64,000 bases of DNA from Pseudocolwellia sp049933045. GTDB lineage: Bacteria > Pseudomonadota > Gammaproteobacteria > Enterobacterales > Alteromonadaceae. The DNA is taken from positions 2,790,001 to 2,854,000 of the forward strand of contig NZ_CP187926.1 of assembly GCF_049933045.1 (NCBI RefSeq), in the 5' to 3' direction. The notes beneath the pieces were generated by a model. The model was not told the origin of the DNA and made no database searches. It worked only from the letters and a program-made list of their open reading frames with translations. Shown in pieces: positions 9,554 to 18,387 of this stretch. How positions within the stretch are numbered: position 1 is the first letter of the stretch; every line of letters starts with the position of its first letter. The position numbers and the translations under genes were made by a program.

Positions 9554-9625
9554 CTAATTAAAACTCGTTATCTATTGCATCAAGGATGTACGAACTCATT
9601 AAATCGCTATAAAAAAAATAAATAC

Positions 9626-9650
9626 CAAGCCCACATATGTGGGCTTGTTT
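9626..9650. terminator. bidirectional terminator between yciK and fadD
   Basis: A perfect 22-base palindrome (arm CAAGCCCACAT) at 9626-9647 with an A-rich left side and GTTT on the right, placed between two convergent genes, fits a terminator working in both directions. Confidence 0.85.
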
Positions 9651-9678
9651 ATAAAGAGCTGACTACTTAACTTTTCAA

Positions 9679-11334
9679 TTAGCGCAGCTCTCTTCGTAAA
9701 ATCTTACCTACATTCGTCTTAGGTAAGTCATCTCTGAATTCAACAAGCTTTGGTACTTTATAATTTGTTAAGTTTTCACGACAATGAGCTATAAGCTCTT
9801 TTTCTGTTACTTTTTTGTCTTTTAACACAACAAATATTTTTACTCTTTCATCACCGTCATCATCACTTACACCAACAGCGGCCACTTCAAGTACCCCTTG
9901 ATGCATCATCACAACTTCTTCAATCTCATTTGGAAACACATTGAAACCAGAAACAATAATCATGTCTTTTTTACGATCTACAATTTTGAAATAACCATTT
10001 TCGTCCATACAAGCAATATCGCCTGTTGCTAACCAGCCATCTTTCAAAATTTCATCTGTCGCTTCCTGACGGTTATAATAACCAGCCATCACTTGTGGTC
10101 CTTTCACCCACATTTCACCAGGCTCACCTATCGCAACTTCTTGACCGTCTTCACCCATTACTTTTACATCTGTTGATGAAGCAGGTAATCCAATAGTTCC
10201 GTCATATGCTTTTTGAGTGTATGGGCTTAACGTCACCATAGGCGCACATTCAGTTAATCCATAACCTTCAAGTAATAATACAGAGGTAACTTCTTGCCAT
10301 TTTTCAGCAACAGGTCGTTGCACAGCCATGCCACCACCCATCGCCATTTTTAAATGACTAAAGTCTAAATCTTTAAAACCTGGAGTATTCAATAAGCCAT
10401 TAAATAAGGTATTTACGCCCGTTATTGCACTAAACTTATGCTTCCCTAACTCTTTTACAAACGCAGGCATATCTCTAGGGTTTGTAATTAATAAGTTAGT
10501 ACCACCTAAGGTAACAAATGTCAGGCAGTTAGCTGTTAAAGCGAAGATATGATAAAGCGGTAACGCTGTGACTATGATCTCTTCTCCACCTGTAAATAAA
10601 GGCTTAATCGCAGCTTTAGCTTGTTCTAAATTAGCCACCATATTGCGATGAGTTAACATAGCGCCTTTAGAAACACCTGTTGTTCCACCGGTATATTGTA
10701 ATAAAGCTAAATCTTGCCCGTTAATTTCTACAGGCTTAAATGTTCTTTTAGCACCTTCAGTTAATACCGTATTAAAACGCAATATATTTGAGAGCTTAAA
10801 AGCTGGCACCATTTTCTTAACATACTTAACAGCAAAGTTAACTACAGCACCTTTTACTAAGCCTAATCGGTCACCTAATGATGTAAGGATAACGTGCTTC
10901 ACATCTGTTTTATCAATAACATCAGCTAACGTGCTAGCAAAGTTCTCAATAATTAGAATTGCTTTAGTATCTGAATCTTTTAACTGATGTTCTAATTCAC
11001 GAGCAGTATATAGAGGGTTAACATTTACTATAGTTAAGCCTGCCATCAAAGCGCCAAATAACGCGATAGGATACTGCAAACAATTAGGTGTCATAATGGC
11101 AAATTTATCGCCTTTCACTAAACCCAAGTCATGCTGTAAATAAGCAGCAAAAGCTTCAGATTGTTCAGCTAACTCTTTGTAGTTAATTTTCGCTCCCATA
11201 TTAATAAAAGCGGTGCGATCATGATAAAGCCCACAGTATTTATTAAACATTTGAACGAGAGATGAATATTTATCGGGATCGATTTCAAATGGAAGTTTTG
11301 GAGGATAACTTTTTTCAAGCCAAATTTTACTCAC
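9679..11334 (-). CDS. fadD: long-chain fatty acid-CoA ligase FadD
   Basis: 551 aa from GTG 11334, chosen because AGGG lies eight bases upstream and the protein then starts SKIWL like E. coli FadD (KKVWL); a GTG three codons further up is possible. The AMP-binding motif YTGGTTGVSKGA, GYGLTECAP, the ATGD-x8-GYFKIVDRKKDMI core and the C-terminal catalytic Lys in TNVGKILRR are intact. It activates long-chain fatty acids to acyl-CoA at the inner membrane for beta-oxidation. It heads the E. coli-like block fadD / Slp lipoprotein / tsaB / yoaA. A FadR-like operator lies 68 bases upstream. Confidence 0.95.
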   Translation of the reverse strand: MSKIWLEKSYPPKLPFEIDPDKYSSLVQMFNKYCGLYHDRTAFINMGAKINYKELAEQSEAFAAYLQHDLGLVKGDKFAIMTPNCLQYPIALFGALMAGLTIVNVNPLYTARELEHQLKDSDTKAILIIENFASTLADVIDKTDVKHVILTSLGDRLGLVKGAVVNFAVKYVKKMVPAFKLSNILRFNTVLTEGAKRTFKPVEINGQDLALLQYTGGTTGVSKGAMLTHRNMVANLEQAKAAIKPLFTGGEEIIVTALPLYHIFALTANCLTFVTLGGTNLLITNPRDMPAFVKELGKHKFSAITGVNTLFNGLLNTPGFKDLDFSHLKMAMGGGMAVQRPVAEKWQEVTSVLLLEGYGLTECAPMVTLSPYTQKAYDGTIGLPASSTDVKVMGEDGQEVAIGEPGEMWVKGPQVMAGYYNRQEATDEILKDGWLATGDIACMDENGYFKIVDRKKDMIIVSGFNVFPNEIEEVVMMHQGVLEVAAVGVSDDDGDERVKIFVVLKDKKVTEKELIAHCRENLTNYKVPKLVEFRDDLPKTNVGKILRRELR

Positions 11335-11401
11335 AACGCACACCCTATTTTTGTAATATTTATATTGGAGGTTTGATATGTTTTACGTTTTATCAAATTT
11401 C

Positions 11402-11418
11402 AACTGGTCATTCCAGTT
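11402..11418. promoter_or_regulatory. FadR-like operator upstream of fadD
   Basis: AACTGGTCATTCCAGTT is an inverted repeat (AACTGG ... CCAGTT) matching 14 of the 16 defined positions of the FadR consensus as recalled. Its place, 68 bases before the fadD start, is where FadR represses fadD in enterobacteria and vibrios. Confidence 0.65.
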
Positions 11419-11427
11419 AAATCATAT

Positions 11428-11482
11428 CTAATTTGTGTAATTCCTACCAAATTAGAGTATATAGCCTCTTTTACTCTAATTT
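11428..11482 (-). terminator. overlapping hairpins at the end of the alpha/beta hydrolase gene
   Basis: Two alternative stems share one arm: CTAATTTG (11428-11435) with CAAATTAG (11448-11455), and an 11-pair stem 11449-11459 with 11472-11482 that overlaps the hydrolase stop codon. The second could terminate the hydrolase transcript; because the stems exclude each other a switch into fadD is conceivable but unproven. Confidence 0.4.
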
Positions 11483-12371
11483 ATACAGATAAAACGAATT
11501 CTTTAATCAGCTTAGCTGTTTCTGAAGGTTTTTCCATATGTACATGATGACCCCCTTCAAGTTTTACTATTTTTTTACAAGGTATTAAAGAAGAATATAC
11601 TTCAATTCCTTTCTTAATAAAATCCAAACCGTTACTGCCGTATATCACTTGAACAGGTGCTTTTATATCTGACACCAACTGTTTACATTGCGCTAAGGTA
11701 AGCCGATAAGGAGAAACAGTATTGAGCTTTCGATCAGAGCGCCATTGAAGTTCATCACCAATAGCTGAAATATTTCGAGAAATTATCATTTCAGCATGCT
11801 GGTATTCAAGATCTGACATTAACATGCGCGCTTTAGTTGCTCTGTCTATCGATAGCTTTCTTGCTGCTACCGAGGTTTTCTTTAATCGGCTAAGCATACC
11901 TTTTCGCAATAATGACGAACTGTCTTTCTCATCCGCGTAGATCATACCAATAGAATCAATTAAGGTAAGTGATTTCACCTTTTCAGGAAACGCAGAAGCG
12001 AAAGCCGAGCCAATCATCCCCCCCATTGAATGCCCAACAATGTGAACATTAGTCCAATCATTCGCTTCAAATAGTACTAATATATCGTAAACCCAATCAA
12101 TAAAATGATAATGAGCATCAGCACTTTTATGAGAAGAAGCGCCATGACCGGGTAAATCTATAGCGACAATCTGAAACCCCTCTCCTTTATCAACAGTTAA
12201 GTGCTCAAAAAGTGGAGTAAAGCTGGCCGCATTGTCTAACCAACCATGTAAAAAAAGTATGATATTTTTAGGTTGTTTAGTTTGTGGGTTTTGATTGAAG
12301 GTAAGTGCACTAATTTTCGAAGTGGCTGTTGTATAAGCCACTTCTTTTATATTGAGTTTTGTATGAGTCAT
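11481..12371 (-). CDS. alpha/beta hydrolase
   Basis: 296 aa, cytoplasmic (no signal peptide). LFLHGWLDNAASF is the oxyanion-hole HGW motif, GHSMGG (~residue 117) is the nucleophile elbow, DFIKKG ~252 lies in the acid region, and GGHHVHMEKP (~274) carries the catalytic His. The full triad therefore seems present. Related proteins include esterases and small-molecule hydrolases; the substrate cannot be read. It lies inside the fadD-yoaA block, upstream of fadD on the same strand, where E. coli has no such gene. No clear ribosome site precedes the ATG. Confidence 0.8.
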   Translation of the reverse strand: MTHTKLNIKEVAYTTATSKISALTFNQNPQTKQPKNIILFLHGWLDNAASFTPLFEHLTVDKGEGFQIVAIDLPGHGASSHKSADAHYHFIDWVYDILVLFEANDWTNVHIVGHSMGGMIGSAFASAFPEKVKSLTLIDSIGMIYADEKDSSSLLRKGMLSRLKKTSVAARKLSIDRATKARMLMSDLEYQHAEMIISRNISAIGDELQWRSDRKLNTVSPYRLTLAQCKQLVSDIKAPVQVIYGSNGLDFIKKGIEVYSSLIPCKKIVKLEGGHHVHMEKPSETAKLIKEFVLSV

Positions 12372-12440
12372 AAGTTTATATAACTATGCTTAGAAGTAAT
12401 TATGCTTAAAGTTAACGACTCTTAGTATCCTAAAGAATAG

Positions 12441-13037
12441 TTACTTCTTGCTTGATGATACTTTAGACTTACTCGCTGGCTGGCTCGATGATCTAGAAGA
12501 GCGAATTATCACAGGACGATTATAATGAGAACGTGATCCACTCCAAAAGTAAGGATCGTTATGAAGCCAATATGGTTGACGAATCGCCGTCACATTAACA
12601 TTCTGCATTTTCTTCCAAAGATGAACGCTGGCATCATTTAGTACAGGAAAGTTATATTCATGCTCACCAATCTTTCCATTCTCAAATTCAGAAATAGTAC
12701 CTACAGCCGTAATACTTCTGCCTGCTTTATAAATAACAGGATCTAATAAACCGTTAAAATACACTCTAAAACGCCCTAAGGTTTCATCACCTTTTTTAGG
12801 TTTTAAATTCCCGGTTAAAGGAAAGTTAACAATTTCTAGCATCGTAGTTTCAGCATTGTTTTGAATAGAAGCAATAACTCCGCCCCAACGTGCTTTTTGA
12901 CCAACAAAATTAGTTTCTGTTGATTGTGCTTTTGAGAAGTCTACTGAGTTTGTGTTTTCAGGTAACTCTAATTTTTTAGGTACCGAAGAACATGCTGTTA
13001 AGAATAAAACGCACGATATAAGCAAATATTTTGTCAT
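12441..13037 (-). CDS. Slp family outer-membrane lipoprotein (YeaY-like)
   Basis: 198 aa. The N-terminus MTKYLLISCVLFLTACSS is a lipoprotein signal with the lipobox LTAC. The body has the Slp-type beverage of beta-strands, including WGGVIASI and a GRFRVYF stretch, which I recognise from Slp/YeaY. The tail (residues ~165-198) is Ser/Lys/Arg-rich and low complexity. E. coli has yeaY in the same place between fadD and tsaB, which supports the assignment. Slp proteins are starvation- or stress-related outer-membrane lipoproteins of unknown mechanism. Confidence 0.8.
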   Translation of the reverse strand: MTKYLLISCVLFLTACSSVPKKLELPENTNSVDFSKAQSTETNFVGQKARWGGVIASIQNNAETTMLEIVNFPLTGNLKPKKGDETLGRFRVYFNGLLDPVIYKAGRSITAVGTISEFENGKIGEHEYNFPVLNDASVHLWKKMQNVNVTAIRQPYWLHNDPYFWSGSRSHYNRPVIIRSSRSSSQPASKSKVSSSKK

Positions 13038-13105
13038 GATAAATTCTCTCTATGTCTGTTACTTAACTGATCTATTTAAGTCGATGTTGGTTATTTAAAG
13101 TATGT

Positions 13106-13768
13106 TCAAGATTTTTTACTTAATAAAAACAAGCTGAACACAGCCATAATAGACCAGATTATCACCCAAACAATTTCAGGTATAAAGGTTATTTCAGCTA
13201 AACGAGCCCCATCACCAATAGAGCGTCCATCAAGTAAATAAAGCGGACTTAACAGACTGTTCAATAACACCATAATACCTGTAAATTTCAATAATTTTTG
13301 CAAATAACCTATTTTAGGTAGCTTAAACTGTAAGAAAAAAATACACAAGACCACCAAAAGGATCAGCACAGTTAATATGTCTCTTACCCAAAAAACTAAA
13401 GAGCTAAGGATAAGTGCAATAATAAGTCCTGAGGCGAGCTTAGCTATTTTTTGATTAATAGAAGCAATGGAATAAATTAAATATCCCCACATAATTGCGC
13501 CAGCATAACCCATAAAACTAATCAGTAAAGTAAAACCACCACGAGTTGTACATAAGCCAGCGCCATTAGGAAATAACTCAATTTGAACCACTGAGCCGCC
13601 CGTTATTAATACGGCAAGACCATGACTTACTTCATGAAAATAACTTTCTAACCATTTAAAAGGGACTGAAACAAGAGGAAGTTGAATGAAGATAATGGCA
13701 ACAAGAACAAACACCCAGAATTGATATTTATTCAAAAAACCAACTGAACTTTTTTGAGTATTAGGCAA
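13106..13768 (-). CDS. M50-like membrane metalloprotease family protein
   Basis: 220 aa with about six hydrophobic segments. The motif HEVSHGL (~residue 45) is the HExxH zinc site of M50 (site-2-protease-like) peptidases, placed at the end of a loop after the first membrane segment. A second conserved Asp motif is not obvious; LLDGRSIGDGA near residue 180 is a candidate, since M50 proteins carry an NxxPxxxLDG-type motif. The gene overlaps the upstream 143-aa gene by eight bases, so the two are translationally coupled. No partner or substrate is known. Confidence 0.65.
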   Translation of the reverse strand: MPNTQKSSVGFLNKYQFWVFVLVAIIFIQLPLVSVPFKWLESYFHEVSHGLAVLITGGSVVQIELFPNGAGLCTTRGGFTLLISFMGYAGAIMWGYLIYSIASINQKIAKLASGLIIALILSSLVFWVRDILTVLILLVVLCIFFLQFKLPKIGYLQKLLKFTGIMVLLNSLLSPLYLLDGRSIGDGARLAEITFIPEIVWVIIWSIMAVFSLFLLSKKS

Positions 13769-14192
13769 ATAGATTAACGCCGAAGAATTGTTTTATGTTT
13801 TCTCTTTGAGCAATATTATCAACAGACTCGTATGCCGCTACAGCAGATAAGTTTTGTTGTGATGGTTGATCATATTGAGAATTGCCATTTGATTGCTCGC
13901 CTTGAGCATAGCCAGCATTTGCAGAGTTTGAATTGTCACGAAGCGCAATCGCTGAGCCAGACGACTCAGACTGTAATGCATTTTGCCCTTCAAGAAAGGC
14001 AATAGCTTGCTCACTCACTTCAAAACGTGACTTATTTTGACCTAAGCTTTCACTTTGATTGTTTGCATTATTTTCATCAACAGCTGGAACAACAGGCTTA
14101 ACATAAGTCTGTTGATTAGCTTTACTAACGCCTTGCGCACCTTGTGCAGATCGCAATGTTAGATTTGAATATGTTGAGTCATTAATGTTCAT
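13761..14192 (-). CDS. conserved-looking hypothetical protein, Ser/Gln/Asn-rich
   Basis: 143 aa with no signal peptide or membrane segment. Most of it is low-complexity (Asn, Gln, Ser, Ala), with a more ordered region EVSEQAIAFLEG (~57-68) and a C-terminus Q-R-E-N-IKQFFGVNLFA that looks conserved. I do not recognise a family. It lies between tsaB and the M50-like gene on the same strand and overlaps the latter by eight bases. A ribosome site is not clear. It is probably a real gene because of the overlap and of its position in a co-directional block, but its function is unknown. Confidence 0.6.
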   Translation of the reverse strand: MNINDSTYSNLTLRSAQGAQGVSKANQQTYVKPVVPAVDENNANNQSESLGQNKSRFEVSEQAIAFLEGQNALQSESSGSAIALRDNSNSANAGYAQGEQSNGNSQYDQPSQQNLSAVAAYESVDNIAQRENIKQFFGVNLFA

Positions 14193-14211
14193 AAGTGCTA
14201 ATTTAACAAAT

Positions 14212-14265
14212 ATTAACCAAGTATAAAACTAAATTTATTTTAGTTTCTAATTAACCAAGTATAAA
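14212..14265. repeat. direct repeat and hairpin downstream of tsaB
   Basis: ATTAACCAAGTATAAA occurs twice (14212-14227 and about 14250-14265), flanking an AAACTAAA/TTTAGTTT hairpin. The hairpin may act as a weak terminator for tsaB; the repeat has no obvious function. Confidence 0.4.
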
Positions 14266-14274
14266 TACTATAGT

Positions 14275-14991
14275 CTATTTTCCAGGAAGCTTCTTCCAGG
14301 ACACAGTATCACGCACATATACAGGTTGTGCATGTTCAGCTTCTACGCCTTTATTTTGTTCAAAAGCCAGTTGCCCGATAAATAACATAGCTTGTGCATG
14401 AGGAAATAAGATTTCTGGCTCGCCAGCATTCGCTTTAAGTTCATCAAGATCATTCTTATAAGCTTCCCAACCCGTACCTACACCATAAGGTAAAACTGTA
14501 AAGTCTAAGTTTGCATTGTCGATATAGTGCTGCTTAACAAGTTCGGGCGCTAATACCCTTTGAGCTGTTTTTGGCTGCATAACCTTATTGCTATCAGCTT
14601 CATAATATCCAGTATAGACTTCACTCATACGGGCATCTATCGCTGAAACAACACGAGTTTGACCATGTTCAATGAATGCCTGCTGTGCCATAGTCTGCAA
14701 CGTTGAAACACCAACTACGGGTAAGCTAGCTGAAAAAGCTAAACCTTGAGTCACCCCAATACCTATTCTTACACCTGTAAAACTTCCAGGTCCTTGACCA
14801 AAAATAATTCCGTCTAATTTACTTAGCGTACAATCGGCAGCTTTTAATAAGTCATCTATCATAGGCAATAAACGTAAACTATGAGATTGTGGGCATAACT
14901 CATATAAACTCGTGATATTACCTTGATACTGTAAAGCAACTGAACAAGCTTCTGTTGAAGCATCAATCACTAAATAATTTTTTTCATTCAT
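14275..14991 (-). CDS. tsaB: tRNA threonylcarbamoyladenosine biosynthesis protein TsaB
   Basis: 238 aa. The N-terminal ASKHA-like LVIDASTEACSVAL and the family hallmark GQGPGSFTGVRIGI (~65-78) are present. TsaB is the scaffold partner of TsaD in the TsaBDE complex making t6A37 in ANN-decoding tRNAs. Length matches E. coli TsaB (231 aa). It lies 68 bases downstream of yoaA, the same order as in E. coli. Confidence 0.95.
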   Translation of the reverse strand: MNEKNYLVIDASTEACSVALQYQGNITSLYELCPQSHSLRLLPMIDDLLKAADCTLSKLDGIIFGQGPGSFTGVRIGIGVTQGLAFSASLPVVGVSTLQTMAQQAFIEHGQTRVVSAIDARMSEVYTGYYEADSNKVMQPKTAQRVLAPELVKQHYIDNANLDFTVLPYGVGTGWEAYKNDLDELKANAGEPEILFPHAQAMLFIGQLAFEQNKGVEAEHAQPVYVRDTVSWKKLPGK

Positions 14992-15059
14992 TTCATTTCT
15001 CTATTAACAATCTTATTAAGCGCTAAGCTTGAGTAACTCATTATTCAAATAGTTATAAT

Positions 15060-17009
15060 TTAAGTCTTATTTAAACTTTTCAAAAAGTCAGCGGCTTGTT
15101 CAATATTTCTTGTACGTTTCATTGCTGGCAAACTATTTAAGAACACCTCACCGTAAGGTTTATTAACTAATCTATTGTCGCAAATAACTAAAACACCTTT
15201 ATCACTTACATCACGTATTAAACGACCAACGCCTTGCTTTAAAGCGATCACCGCTTGTGGCAGTTGTATTTGCGAGAACGGTTCACCACCTCGACGTCTT
15301 GTATCTTCATTTCGGGCTTGTAACAAAGGATCGTCTGGTGAAGCAAAAGGTAACTTGTCGATAATAACACACGTTAGGCTATTTCCTCTGACATCAACCC
15401 CTTCCCAAAAACTAGCTGTCGCTAATAATACCGCACGCTTTTGTTCAACAAATTCTTCAAGTAGTTTTCTTTTACCCATTTGCCCTTGAACTAACAAGGG
15501 ATTTTCTATCAATTCAGACAACAGCTCGGCAACTTGGTGCATAACGCGGTAACTCGTAAACAACATAAAACAAGCACCTTCACTCGCTTCAATTAAAGGT
15601 AAAGCAATTTGAGCCAAAACCTTAGCTCGATTTTTATCATTCGCTTCTGGTAAATAGCGCGGAACAACAAGCTGTGATTGTGTTTCATAATCAAATGGGC
15701 TTTCAAGTAATAAATGGCGAGCTTTGTTTAAACCTAAATGTTGAGCAAAATGGTCAAACTTGCCATCAACCGCTAATGTCGCTGATGTGAAGATCCAACC
15801 TGCACCAGAGTCTTCCACATAAGCACTAAATTTATCAGCAACTGAAAGTGGTGTTTTATGAAGTACCACATGCCTTGGTGTTGTTTCGTACCAAAAACTC
15901 ATTCCTAAAGCGTCAACATCAAGCATAATGTCGTATTGTGCTAATAAATTAACGGCACGTTCAAAACAATGGTCAATAGCTTCGTTACGAGAAACACATA
16001 ATTTAATCACTTGATAAAGGAAGTCTAAATCAACTTTTAATGAGCTAAAAGCTTGAGAAAATCGCTGCTGATGATGTTTCTCTCGCCAGTTGCCGCGCTC
16101 AGGATCGTAATTAAATAACAACCTAAACTCTTGGCTGGTTTTTAATAGTTTTTCCGCAGCTTTACCTAACTGTTTAACATCGGTTAACGTGGTTTTATAT
16201 TGTTGTAGAACATCAGTACATAAATCTAAAAGTTGGCGTGTAGAAAACGCTTCACCAAAATACTCACTAGCAATATCGGCTATTTGATGAGCTTCATCAA
16301 AAATCATAATGTCAGCTTTCGGAATTAATTCACCAAAGCCAGTATCTTTTAATGCCATATCAGCAAAAAACAAATGATGATTAACCACCACTAAATCCGC
16401 ATCAATAGCATTTTGACGTGCTTTAACCAAATAACAGTCTTCAATGTTCGGGCAGTCTTTAGCTAAACAGTTATCAACTGTGCTTGTAACAAAAGGAAAT
16501 ACAGGAGAGTTTTCAATAACATTAACTAACTCACCAATATCACCACTATGAGTAACATTTGCCCATTCTCTTACTTTTACAAAATCAGCTAAACTTTCCG
16601 CATCTAACTGCCCTCTTGATTCTTTGTATTGATCAAGTCGGTAAATACATAAATAGTTAGATCGCCCTTTTAATAAAGCCACTTGTGCTTTAGTCGCCAA
16701 CGATTTTTTAATTAAAGGTAAATCTTTATGGAAGAGTTGTTCTTGTAAATTTTTTGTTCCTGTTGAAACAATAATTTTCTTTTGCTTCTCATCGTTTTCT
16801 GCGGCTTCTTTATTAGCAATCAGCGCAGGAATTAAATAGGCAAAGGTTTTACCTGTACCCGTTCCGGCTTCCACAATAAGTGATGATTTAGTTTTTATCG
16901 AGTTAGCGACTTCAATTGCCATATCAGTTTGTGCTTGTCGAGGTCTAAAACCGTCAATAGCATTCGCTAGGGCACCATTTTGTGAGAAAGCAAGTTCAAC
17001 TGAATTCAT
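15060..17009 (-). CDS. yoaA: DinG/XPD family ATP-dependent DNA helicase YoaA
   Basis: 649 aa, close to E. coli YoaA (636). Walker A EAGTGTGKT (~46-54), DEAH box FDEAHQ, motif SATL and the C-terminal GVGRLIR motif VI are intact. Four Cys (LCIYR, then NCLAKDCPNIEDC) form the iron-sulphur cluster of XPD-type helicases. YoaA works with the polymerase clamp-loader chi subunit in replication-fork repair in E. coli. It is the first gene of the yoaA-tsaB block; its upstream region is shared with the divergent his leader. Confidence 0.93.
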   Translation of the reverse strand: MNSVELAFSQNGALANAIDGFRPRQAQTDMAIEVANSIKTKSSLIVEAGTGTGKTFAYLIPALIANKEAAENDEKQKKIIVSTGTKNLQEQLFHKDLPLIKKSLATKAQVALLKGRSNYLCIYRLDQYKESRGQLDAESLADFVKVREWANVTHSGDIGELVNVIENSPVFPFVTSTVDNCLAKDCPNIEDCYLVKARQNAIDADLVVVNHHLFFADMALKDTGFGELIPKADIMIFDEAHQIADIASEYFGEAFSTRQLLDLCTDVLQQYKTTLTDVKQLGKAAEKLLKTSQEFRLLFNYDPERGNWREKHHQQRFSQAFSSLKVDLDFLYQVIKLCVSRNEAIDHCFERAVNLLAQYDIMLDVDALGMSFWYETTPRHVVLHKTPLSVADKFSAYVEDSGAGWIFTSATLAVDGKFDHFAQHLGLNKARHLLLESPFDYETQSQLVVPRYLPEANDKNRAKVLAQIALPLIEASEGACFMLFTSYRVMHQVAELLSELIENPLLVQGQMGKRKLLEEFVEQKRAVLLATASFWEGVDVRGNSLTCVIIDKLPFASPDDPLLQARNEDTRRRGGEPFSQIQLPQAVIALKQGVGRLIRDVSDKGVLVICDNRLVNKPYGEVFLNSLPAMKRTRNIEQAADFLKSLNKT

Positions 17010-17266
17010 GAAATGAGGAAGAATTGAAGTAAGAGAAATATTAATTTTATTATAAGGGAGAAACTAAAGGGTTAAAACAAAAAGCTATAAAACACGCCAA
17101 TAAGTTAGACCATAAACGCATAACGAGATACAAGAAATCTCTTGCCCTAAAAGTAAATAAACAGTATTGTACCCGACATTAAGCAGATCAAAATTATTTC
17201 TGTACTGAAGTTTCTACGCAATGATTATTAAACAGAAAACACTAAGTTTTCAAAAAAGAGAAAATA

Positions 17267-17311
17267 ATGATTTTAAACCTGAACTTACATCATCATCACC
17301 ATATCGATTAG
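17267..17311 (+). CDS. hisL: his operon leader peptide HisL
   Basis: A 14-codon reading frame with five consecutive His codons (17288-17302), then Ile-Asp-stop. An AGAG ribosome site lies about seven bases upstream. It is followed by competing hairpins and a strong terminator before hisG, the standard layout of his attenuation: ribosome stalling at the His codons when charged tRNA-His is scarce prevents the terminator. The first residues (MILNLN) are variable between species. Confidence 0.93.
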   Translation: MILNLNLHHHHHID

Positions 17312-17324
17312 CTGCTCAGGTTTA

Positions 17325-17415
17325 TTCGCTGGGGGGCTATAGACCTTTCAGTGGTGAGCGAAACAAATAAAGTTTCTAAAACCCCCGAAAAGAGTCTTCT
17401 CTCTCGGGGGTTTTT
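17325..17415 (+). terminator. his attenuator: alternative hairpin plus intrinsic terminator
   Basis: The terminator is an 11-pair stem, AAAACCCCCGA (17378-17388) with TCGGGGGTTTT (17404-17414), then a T run. Upstream is a TTCGCT/AGCGAA stem (17325-17330 with 17357-17362). A G6 run at 17331-17336 can pair with the C5 of the terminator's left arm, a plausible antiterminator. The whole arrangement sits between hisL and hisG. Confidence 0.88.
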
Positions 17416-17484
17416 ACGTTTAGCTCTTATTCGAAAAGAGTTAAATCAACAGATTAAAAAATTAAATATTAATAGGACTTAAGC

Positions 17485-18384
17485 ATGACAACTGAAACAC
17501 GTTTACGCATCGCAATGCAAAAATCAGGTCGTCTTAGCGACGATACACAAGCTTTATTCAAACGTTGTGGATTAAAGCTCAACGTATCTGACAGAAGATT
17601 ACTTGCGCATGTTGCTAATATGCCTATTGATATCATGCGTGTTAGAAGCAGCGATATTCCTGGTTTAATTATGGATGGCGTTTGTGATTTAGGTATTGTT
17701 GGCGACAACACACTTGAAGAAGAAGAATTATCACGTGCGCTTATCGGTAGCAAAAATGACTACATTCGTACAACACCATTAAACTTTGGTGGTTGTCGTT
17801 TTTCGATTGCTATGCCAGAAGAGTTTAAATACACAGGTCTTAAGTGTTTAGACGGCTTACGCTTTGCTACAACTTACCCACAATTATTAAAACGCTTTGC
17901 TAAAGAAAACGGCATCAACGTTGAATTTTGTTTATTAAAAGGTTCTGTTGAAGTAGCTCCACGTGTTGGCTTAGCTGACGGTATTTGTGATTTAGTTTCT
18001 ACAGGTGCAACGTTAGAAGCGAACGGTTTAAAAGAAGTAGCTGAAGTATTCCGCTCTAAAGCATCGTTAATTCAACGTGCTGAAACTTTGAACCCAGAAA
18101 AACAAGCGATTTTAGACACGTTATTACCTCGTATACACGGCGTAATGAAAGCGAAAGAAAGCAAATACATTATGCTACACGCACCAAAAGATAAAATTGC
18201 TGAAGTAAGTACATTAATGCCAGGTACTGAAACACCAACAATTTTACCTTTAGCAAGCAGTGAAACAATGGTTGCTGTTCATGTTGTAGCTACAGAAACA
18301 TTTTTCTGGGAAACAATGGAAGATTTGAAAGCTTTAGGCTGCCGTTCTATTCTTGTAATGCCAATTGAAAAGATGATGGGCTAA
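17485..18384 (+). CDS. hisG: ATP phosphoribosyltransferase HisG (long form)
   Basis: 299 aa, the same length as E. coli HisG, so this is the long form with the C-terminal ACT-like regulatory domain and no HisZ is needed. The active-site loop DGICDLVSTGATLEANGL (~165-182) binds PRPP. It catalyses the first, histidine-inhibited step. AGGAC precedes the ATG at a good distance. First structural gene of an eight-gene operon in E. coli order. Confidence 0.97.
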   Translation: MTTETRLRIAMQKSGRLSDDTQALFKRCGLKLNVSDRRLLAHVANMPIDIMRVRSSDIPGLIMDGVCDLGIVGDNTLEEEELSRALIGSKNDYIRTTPLNFGGCRFSIAMPEEFKYTGLKCLDGLRFATTYPQLLKRFAKENGINVEFCLLKGSVEVAPRVGLADGICDLVSTGATLEANGLKEVAEVFRSKASLIQRAETLNPEKQAILDTLLPRIHGVMKAKESKYIMLHAPKDKIAEVSTLMPGTETPTILPLASSETMVAVHVVATETFFWETMEDLKALGCRSILVMPIEKMMG

Positions 18385-18387
18385 ATC

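Noticed and set aside
14226..14246. Strong terminator after tsaB
   Set aside because: The AAACTAAA/TTTAGTTT stem is AT-only and lacks a T run, so it was kept only as part of a repeat entry.
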